In this document: piece by piece, positions 57,201 through 64,000 of the stretch
Position numbering within the stretch: position 1 is the stretch's first letter
How the letters are laid out: every line of letters starts with the position of its first letter
Assembly: GCA_949752795.1 (NCBI GenBank)
Contig: OX457071.1
Location: 29,806,800 to 29,870,799 of the forward strand
Length of the DNA: 64,000 nt
Source of the DNA: Hyperoodon ampullatus
Taxonomy: Eukaryota; Chordata; Mammalia; Artiodactyla; Ziphiidae
Direction of reading: 5' to 3'
The notes under the pieces: model-generated
What the model was told of the DNA's origin: nothing
The model's database searches: none
What the model saw: the letters and a program-made list of their open reading frames with translations, nothing else
Made by a program: the position numbers and the translations under genes

Positions 57201-57966
57201 CTTTTTACTTTGTTATTTTTTAAATTTAATTAATTTATTTTTTACACAGCAGATACTTATTAGTTATTTATTTTATACATATTAGTGTATACATGTCAAT
57301 CCCAATCTCCAAATTCATCCCACCACCACCACGATCCGTGCCCTGCTTTTCCGCCTTGGTGTCCATACATTTGTTCTCTACATCTGTGTCTCTATTTCTG
57401 CCTTGCAAACTGGTTCATCTCTACCATTTCTCCAGCTTCCAAATATATGCATTAATATATGATATTTGTTTTTCTCTGACTTACTTAACTCTGTATGACA
57501 GCCTCTAGGTCCATCCGCATCTCTACAAATTACCCAGTTTCGTTCCTTTTTATGGCTGAGTAATATTCCATTGTATATATGTACCACATCTTCTTTATCC
57601 ATTTGTCTGTTGATTGGCATTTAGGTTGCTTCCATGACCTGGCTATTGTAAATAATGCTGCAGTGAATATTGGGGTGCGTATCCTTTTTGAATTATGGCT
57701 TTCTCTGGGTATATGCCCAGAAGTGGGATTGCTAGGTCATATGGTAATTCTATTTTTAGCTTTTTAGGGAACATTCATACTGTTCTCCATAGTGGCTGTA
57801 TCAATTTACATTCCCACCAACAGTCCAAGAGGGTTCCCTTTTCTCCACACCCTCTCCAGCATTTATTGTTTCTAGATTTTCTGATGATGCCCATTCTAAC
57901 CGGTGTGATACCTCATTGTAGTTTTGATTTGCATTTCTCTAATAATTAGTGATGTTGAGCAGCTTT

Positions 57967-60179
57967 TCATGTGCTTCTTGGCCATCTGTATGACTTCTTT
58001 GAGAAATGTCTATTTAGGTCTTCTACCCACTTTTGGATTGGGTTGTTTGTTTTTTTAATATTGAACTGCATGAGCTGTTTATACATTTTGGAGATTAATC
58101 CTTTGTCTGTTGATTTGTTTGCAAATATTTTCTCACATTCTGAGGGTTGTCTTTTTGTCTTGTTTATGGTTTTCTTTGCTGTGCAAAAGCTTTTAAGTTT
58201 CATTAGGTCTCATTTGTTTATTTTTGTTTTTATTTCCATTACTCTAGGAGGTGGATCAAAAAAGATCTTCCTGTGATTTATGTCAAAGAGTGTTCTTCCT
58301 ATGTTTTCCTCTAAGAGTTTTATAGTGTCTGGTCTTACATTTAGGTCTCTAATCCATTTTGAGTTTATTTTTGTGTATGGTGTTAGGGAGTGTTCTAATT
58401 TCATTCTTTTCCATGTAGCTGTCCAGTTTTCCCAGCACCACATATTGAAGAGACTGTCTTTTCTCCATTGTATATCCTTGCCTCGTTTGTCATAGATTAG
58501 TTGACCATACATGTGTGGGTTTATCTGGGCTTTCTATCTTGTTCCGTTGATCTATATTTCTGTTTTTGTGTCAGTACCACATTGTCTTGATTACTGTAGC
58601 TTTGTAGTGTAGTATGAAGTCAGGAAGTCTGATTCCTCCAGCTCTGTTTTTTTCCCTCAAGACTGCTTTGGCTTTTCAGTGTCTTTTGTGTCTCCATACA
58701 AATTTTAAGATTTTTTGGTCTAGTTCTGTAAAAAATGCCATTGGTAGTTTGATAGGGATTGCATTGAATATGGAGATTGCTTTGGGTAGTATAGTCATTT
58801 TCACAGTATTGATTCTTCCAATCCAAGATCATGGTATATCTCTCAATCTGTTGGTATCATCTTTAATTTATTTCATCAGTGTCTTATAGTTTTCTGCATA
58901 CAGATCTTTTGTCCTCCTAGGTAGGTTTATTCCTAGGTATTTTATTCTTTTGGTTACAGTAGTAAATGGGAGAGTTTCCTTAATTTCGCTTTCAGATTTT
59001 TCATCATTAGTGTATAGGAATGCAAGAGATTTTTGTACATTAATTTTGTATCCTGCAACTTTACCAAATTCATTGATTAGCTCTAGTAGTTTTCTGGTGG
59101 CATCTTTAGGATTCTCTATGTATAATATCATGTCATCTGCAAAGTGACAGTTTTACTTCTTCTTCTCCAATTTGTATTCCTTTTATTTCTTTTTCTTCTC
59201 TGATTGCTTTGGGTAGGACTTCCCAAACTACGTTGAATAATAGCAGTGAGAGTGGACAACCTTGTTTTTTCTCTGATCTTAGAGGAAATGCTTTCAGTTT
59301 TTCACCATTGAGAATGATGTTTGCTGTGGGTTTGTCATATGTGGCCTTTATTATGTTGGGGTAGGTTCCCTCTATGCCCACTTTCTGGAGAGTTTTTATC
59401 ATAAATTGGTGTCGAATTTTGTCAAAAGCTTTTTCTGCATCTATTGAGATGATCATATGGTTTTTCTTCTTCAATTTGTTAATATGGTGTATCACATTGA
59501 TTAATTTGCATATATTGAAGAATCCTTGCATCTCTGGGATAAACCCTACTTGATCATGGTGTATGATCCTTTTGTGTTGCTGGATTCTGTTTGCTAGTTT
59601 TGTTTTTTTTTTCGGTACGCGGGCCTCTCACTGTTGTGGCCTCTCCCATTGTGGAGCACGGGCTCCGGACGTGCAGGCTCAGCAGCCATGGCTCATGGGC
59701 CCAGCCACTCTGTGGCATGTGGGATCTTCCCGGACTGGGGCAGGAGCCCACATCCCCTTCATCGGCAGGCGGTCTCTCAACCACTGCGCCACCAGGGAAG
59801 CCCTGTTTGCTAGTATTTTGTTGAGGATGTTTGCATCTATATTTATCAGTGATATTGGTCTGTAATTTTCTTTTATTGTAGTATCTCCGTCTGGTTTTGG
59901 TATCAGGGTGATGGTGGCCTCGTAGAATGAGTTTGGGAGTGTTCCTTCCTCTGCAATTTTTGGAAGCATTTGAGAAGGATGGGTATTAGCTCTTCTCTAA
60001 ATGTTTGATAGAATTCGCCTGTGAAGCCATCTGGTCCTGGGCTTTTGTTTTTTGGAAGAGTTTTAATCACAGTTTCTATTTCTTTATTTGTGATTCGTCT
60101 GTTCATATTTTCTGTTTCTTCTTGGTTCAGTCTTGGAAGGTTATACCTTTCTAAGAATTTGCCCATTTCTTCCAGCCAA
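57967..60179 (-). pseudogene. LINE-1 ORF2p remnant (reverse transcriptase and C-terminal part)
   Basis: ORF2 protein of L1 is an endonuclease and reverse transcriptase. Here only the reverse transcriptase and downstream parts remain, in several shifted frames: 59903-60179, 59803-59969, 59133-59531, 58868-59131, 58620-58832, 58210-58512 and 57967-58203. 'GVAGYKIN'-type text ('[20 protein letters not shown]') follows FADD, and '[19 protein letters not shown]' lies near the C-terminus. Frameshifts, stops and a SINE insertion at 59599-59802 inactivate it. Confidence 0.88.
59587..59814 (-). mobile_element. CHR-2-like SINE inside the L1 ORF2, minus strand
   Basis: Body 59599-59802 between 12-bp copies of 'ctgtttgctagt' (59587-59598, 59803-59814), both L1 sequence. 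On the minus strand the L1 frame runs into the SINE after the peptide 'NKILANR'. Head 'ccactgcgccaccaggga' at the right; the tail is short and broken by a G ('ttttgtttttttttt'). Confidence 0.95.
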
Positions 60180-60359
60180 CTTTTTACTTTAATCTTATTA
60201 ATTTCCAAGACTACTTTAGTGACTTTGTGGATGACTTAATTAAGGTTAATTCTTTGATTTCAATTCTAATGGTCTTTACCTTTACATTAATTCAGTATCT
60301 GACACATATAGCCACATCTTGAAATATATCAAAACCTAGCACTATACTACATGTGAAAT

Positions 60360-61480
60360 ATTAAACTTCAATTCATCACTCTAACTATGACAACATCTCT
60401 CTCCTTCCAACTCTGTAAAACTAATATACCTACTCTTTGACCTTAGGAAACATTTAGGCCCTGGACCACTGTATTTCCTTCTAATATGTCCCCTTCTTTC
60501 TAGGTTCACTTTCATCCCTTCCAACCCTAGATTCCAAAGTCTGTCATTTCAATCACTGTGTCACTATTACTCTGCTTCTCTTCCTCCTTGCCCTTCAGTT
60601 GCAACCCCTTATAAAAATCTTAACTTTGGGTTGATTTAACAGTTTTACCTCTGTGCTTTTTCACAGGTGAAGCCTACTGAAAGAAGAAGTAACAGAAAGT
60701 TTTTCTCACGTTTAAAATACCTCTTTTTGACATCACATCGCTTTTTAGTTATACCTAAGTCCCAAACTTCTGGTGAAAATGGAACTGCTTTGTAGAGGGA
60801 TAAACATTTATTGCCATCACTTCAGTACATATTCATTCCTTGTTTTTTCCAGGATGAATCATGGCCTATAAAATGAACCCTTTTTACTTCATCTTACTTG
60901 TCACTGTTGGTCATTCTCTCTTTTAAGCAAGAAATACCTCCTTAGCTTCTGTCACTTTATTTTCTCCTGGATTCCATCCAATTTCCTAGGTTTCCCTTCT
61001 TAGTTTCCTTTGCAGGCTTATGTTTTTCTGCCCATTCCTTAAATAGTCACATTTTCTGAGGCTGCTTTATCAACCCTGGTTCTTTTTACTTTTCACACTT
61101 ACAAGGTTATTTAAACCACATTCATGGTTTCATTGAACACTTACATGTTTTATTTGTAGCCCTAAATTCCACCTTGAACTGAAGACCCATAAATCCAGCT
61201 GCTTTCTGAAAATCTCACTTACACATCTTACAGGAGTTTTGAGCTCTGTGTGATTTAAAATGACCTAGTAATTTTCACCTCAAATCTGCTTCTCAACTGT
61301 ATTCTCTCTTTAAATGAATGGCATGAAAATTTCCTCATTCATGGAAGCTAGAAACATAGGAGTGATCCCTGACTCCTGTCTCTCACTCAGTCTCCATATC
61401 CAGTCATTCCTGGGGTCCTGTAGATACATCTGTTTTACTTTTGTCATGTATTTCTGCTGACACTCATCTATTACAATGCT
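60360..61480 (+). mobile_element. L2 LINE fragment (long, ORF2-derived)
   Basis: About 1.1 kb of C/T-rich plus-strand sequence in the order of L2 ORF2: 'tgaccttaggaaacatttag', 'ccttccaaccctagattcca', 'ggattccatccaatttccta', 'tttcctttgcaggcttatgt', 'ctgcccattccttaaatagt', 'ttccaccttgaactgaagac', 'ccataaatccagctgctttc', 'ggagtgatccctgactcctg', 'ctccatatccagtcattcct'. The frame is destroyed. Inner parts (about 60600-60850) are too diverged to align by eye. Confidence 0.55.
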
Positions 61481-61754
61481 ATTAAATGATAATTGTTGAA
61501 GTCATCATTTTTCCTTTTCAGAAGCATTTGCAAGAATATAGGCTCTCATAAAGACCATGTGGTGACAAGGACCCTATAAAATACACAGACAACTCTGTTC
61601 CTTCCCTCTCTACACTGTTGTTAAAATATCAGCAGCCTTGAAAGTATCCTCCCTCATAATGAAGTATCTAATGAAATGTTATCATAATATTTTAGAAGAC
61701 ATACAGACCCCACCTACTGATTTTTATTTCCATGGACAATGTTTGCAAGTAAGA

Positions 61755-61908
61755 TGTATAGAGTAGGACTTTGGAGTCAAGGTAGGATCTTGGGAAAGTC
61801 ATTAAACATCCTTTTTAGGAAAAAATTATAATAGTAGATAATATTTATTTCATAGGGTTATGTGAGGATTAGGCAAGATATTATAGAGCTGTAGAGGTGC
61901 TAAATATT
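61755..61908 (+). mobile_element. MIR-family SINE remnant
   Basis: 'ggactttggagtcaaggtag', 'cttgggaaagtcattaaaca', 'tttcatagggttatgtgagg' and 'attaggcaagatattataga' are in MIR order on the plus strand. Confidence 0.68.
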
Positions 61909-62761
61909 CATTTTTTTCTCATTCCTTTCATTTTTTCTTTTAATGCTTGCCCAAGTACTTTCTATGTATCAGTCTTGGACTGACTACTCAGAGTGCTGCT
62001 TGAAGGGGAGAGAGCTTCTGAAGCACTATTGACTATGTACATAAATGGAGGTACCATATTTGCACCATATACATTCCCACTGTGAGGCACCACCAATGAC
62101 TAGAAACCTGAATATATTAGAAGATCCCATACAAGCAACCTCAAAAAAAACTAACAGTGACTACTTTTTAGTTGAAAGAAAAAAAATGTAGTAAATTGAA
62201 ACCAGTATATATTTCATCAATTGGCAGACGCCTAACTCTTCTTGGAATGTAACAGGAAACATTGGTGAGGGAATTATTAATGACAACTACACAGGAAAGT
62301 ATGACATTAATAAAGAAATAATTGAAGGGATTCATTGCTTGTCATCCATTAAAAAAGCTTTACTTCCAACATGGTTAAAAATGCCATCAATCAACACAAG
62401 CCAAGGCATTCTCCTGAAGAGATGGTGATGCTATTATGAGCTATGCACTACCTGACAGAGGGAAAAGTGAACCATTTCTTGAGCTTTGAAACACAGTTTA
62501 CAGAATCTTTGTGTATCACCATTGATGGCTAAATTTGCATTCCCAGAGAACCATGTTCATAGGTGATCAGTATTAGTAGGTCTTTGTAAAACTTGTGGAG
62601 CCTCGTAGTGAAGCCTCTTCTGTTTTACCATAAGAGCTTGAGGAGTAAAGAAAAGAAAAACATCCTTGCTGATTCCTACCTGAGTGGACATGTAAGATAA
62701 ATCTTTAAAAGAGCATTTGATTAAGAATTATTTTCATAATTAAAGAAAATTCATTTAATTT
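61909..62761. other. Unrecognised sequence
   Basis: No confident repeat or gene over 850 bp; A-rich in places. No open frame of 60 codons was supported. Confidence 0.4.
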
Positions 62762-64000
62762 TTCTTTACATATTTATTGGAGTATAATTGCTTTACAATG
62801 GTGTGTTAATTTCTGCTTTATAACAAAGTGAATCAGTTATACGTATACATATGTTCTGATATCTCTTCCTTCTTGCATCTCCCTCCCTCCCACCCTCCCT
62901 ATCCCACCCCTCTAGGTGGTCACAAAGCACCGAGCTGATCTCCCTGTGCTATGCGGCTGCTTCCCACTAGCTATCTATTTTACGTTTGGTAGTGTATATA
63001 TGTCCATGCCACTCTCTCGCTTTGTCACAGCTTACCCTTCCCCCTCCCCATGTCCTCAAGTCCATTCTCTAGTAGGTCTGTGTCTTTATTCCTGTCTTAC
63101 CCCTAGGTTCTTCATGACATTTTTTTTCATAAATTCCATATATATGTGTTAGCATATGGTATTTGTCTTTCTCTTTCTTACTTCACTCTGCATGACAGAC
63201 TCTAGATCCATCCACCTCATTACAAATAGCTCAATTTCGTTTCTTTTTATGGCTGAGTAATATTCCCTTCTATATATGTGCCACATCATCTTTATCCATT
63301 CAACCGACGATGGACACTTAGGTTGTTTCCATCTCTGGGCTATTGTAAATAGAGCTGCAATGAACATTTTGGTACATGACTCTTTTTGAATTATGGTTTT
63401 CTCAGGGTATATGCCCAGTAGTGGGATTGCTGGGTCATATGGTAGTTCTGTTTTTAGTTTTTTAAGGAACCTCCATACTGCTCTCCATAGTGGCTGTACC
63501 AATTCACACTCACACCAGCAGTGCAAGAGGGTTCCCTTTTCTCCACACCCTCTCCAGCATTTATTGTTTCTAGATTTTTTGATGATGGCCATTCTGACTG
63601 GTGTGAGATGATATCTCATTGTAGTTTTGATTTGCATTTCTCTAATGATTAATGATGTTGAGCATCCTTTCATGTGTTTTTTGGCCGTCTGTATATCTTC
63701 TTTGGAGAAATGTTTATTTAGGCCTTCTGCCCATTTTTGGATTGGGTTGTTTGTTTTTTTGTTATTGAGCTGCATGAGCTGCTTATAAATTTTGGAGATT
63801 AATCCTTTGTCAGTTGCTTCATTTGCAAATATTTTCTCCCATTCTGAGGGTTGTCTTTTGGTTTTGTTTATGGTTTCCTTTGCTGTGCAAAAGCTTTGAA
63901 GTTTCATTAGGTCCCATTTGTTTATTTTTGTTTTTATTTCCATTTCTCTAGGAGGTGGGTCCAAAAGAATCTTGCTGTGATTTATGTCATAGAGTGTTCT
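62762..64000 (-). mobile_element. LINE-1, minus strand, continuing past the right edge
   Basis: The left end is the L1 3'UTR in reverse ('ttattggagtataattgctt', 'tttataacaaagtgaatcag', 'accgagctgatctccctgtg'); to the right comes ORF2 C-terminal coding, open to the window edge. Its 3'UTR is the same subfamily as 31466-31697. The T-rich left edge is where the poly(A) tail would be. It is among the least decayed L1s here, so fairly young. Length outside the window is unknown. Confidence 0.93.
63149..64000 (-). CDS. LINE-1 ORF2p C-terminal portion (partial)
   Basis: An uninterrupted minus-strand frame of 283 codons enters from the right edge and stops at 63149. It is the C-terminal part of the L1 endonuclease/reverse transcriptase. 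Recognisable pieces are '[20 protein letters not shown]', '[20 protein letters not shown]', the Cys-rich block '[20 protein letters not shown]', which resembles the conserved C-terminal cysteine motif, and '[14 protein letters not shown]', '[19 protein letters not shown]'. After 'MQSEV' the reading seems to shift, probably by a 4-base loss, giving a changed short end. The start is outside the window. It is a mobile-element gene, not a host gene; whether the full ORF2 is intact cannot be seen. Confidence 0.8.
   Translation of the reverse strand, partial: RTLYDINHSKILLDPPPREMEIKTKINKWDLMKLQSFCTAKETINKTKRQPSEWEKIFANEATDKGLISKIYKQLMQLNNKKTNNPIQKWAEGLNKHFSKEDIQTAKKHMKGCSTSLIIREMQIKTTMRYHLTPVRMAIIKKSRNNKCWRGCGEKGTLLHCWCECELVQPLWRAVWRFLKKLKTELPYDPAIPLLGIYPEKTIIQKESCTKMFIAALFTIAQRWKQPKCPSSVEWIKMMWHIYRREYYSAIKRNEIELFVMRWMDLESVMQSEVRKRKTNTIC

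Larger units (their letters stand above)
57201..60190 (-). mobile_element. LINE-1, 3 kb, 5'-truncated, minus strand
   Basis: Body 57212-60179 between 11-bp copies of 'ctttttacttt' (57201-57211, 60180-60190). It holds the 3'UTR (left) and ORF2 from just before the reverse transcriptase core to the C-terminus. Minus-strand peptides read '[20 protein letters not shown]', '[15 protein letters not shown]', 'TLIPKPDGD' and '[12 protein letters not shown]'. The catalytic FADD codons are at 59132-59143, but a 2-base loss just before puts them out of frame. The endonuclease domain is absent and a SINE splits the gene, so the copy is dead. Its 3'UTR subfamily matches 2040-2158. Confidence 0.95.

Noticed and set aside
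1..64000. Bacterial or viral systems (operons, CRISPR arrays, prophage, defence islands)
   Set aside because: The sequence is mammalian nuclear DNA; no clustered open frames, ribosome binding sites or spaced direct repeats of array type were seen.

Overview
The window is mammalian nuclear DNA, almost certainly from a cetacean (whale or dolphin). The key evidence is a set of 14 tRNA-derived SINEs of the CHR type. Their head reads 'cttccctggtggcgcagtgg', and the short CHR-2-like form (about 205 bp) ends near 'gcgtacc' plus an A tail. Most carry perfect 9-15 bp target-site duplications, as young cetacean insertions do. I see no BovB, pig PRE-1 or primate Alu sequence. The rest is AT-rich and made of LINE-1, MaLR/ERVL-type LTRs, L2, L3/CR1, MIR and hAT fossils, with stretches where I recognise nothing.

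I find no host protein-coding gene, no tRNA or rRNA gene, no CRISPR array and no prokaryotic system. Every long open frame that can be explained lies in a transposon: frames of 75-135 codons rich in poly-Lys or poly-Phe are readings through SINE bodies, and the longest frame (63149-64000, minus strand) is the C-terminal part of LINE-1 ORF2p, which continues past the right edge. The window looks like intergenic or deep intronic DNA.

Layout. 1-5100: old L1M and MIR remnants, an MLT1 LTR split by a short L1 tail, and an L1MA/MB-like 3' end. 5500-16200: one CHR SINE, a possible retroposed segment with a 23-bp poly(A), L1M pieces, and an L1 split by a solo LTR. 16400-22300: MaLR LTRs, three SINEs, a small hAT element with an 8-bp duplication, and an L1M remnant with a 50-bp tandem repeat. 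22300-30400: mostly unrecognised sequence with two SINEs and a 103-bp tandem duplication. 30400-38500: MIR, hAT and MLT1 copies, an L1 tail, then a three-level nest at 37130-38510. 39100-49800: a cluster of three SINEs (one inside an L1), L2 and L3/CR1 fossils, two more SINEs and an L1M tail. 49800-64000: unrecognised sequence, then several L1s. These include a copy with an inverted 5' part (56073-56790), a 3-kb copy split by a SINE (57212-60179) and one leaving the window (from 62762).

The genes do not work together in any pathway. What the window records is the order of insertions, readable from nesting and target-site duplications. Family names come from recognition by eye, not a database search. 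Edges given with a duplication are exact; all others are approximate to some tens of bases.
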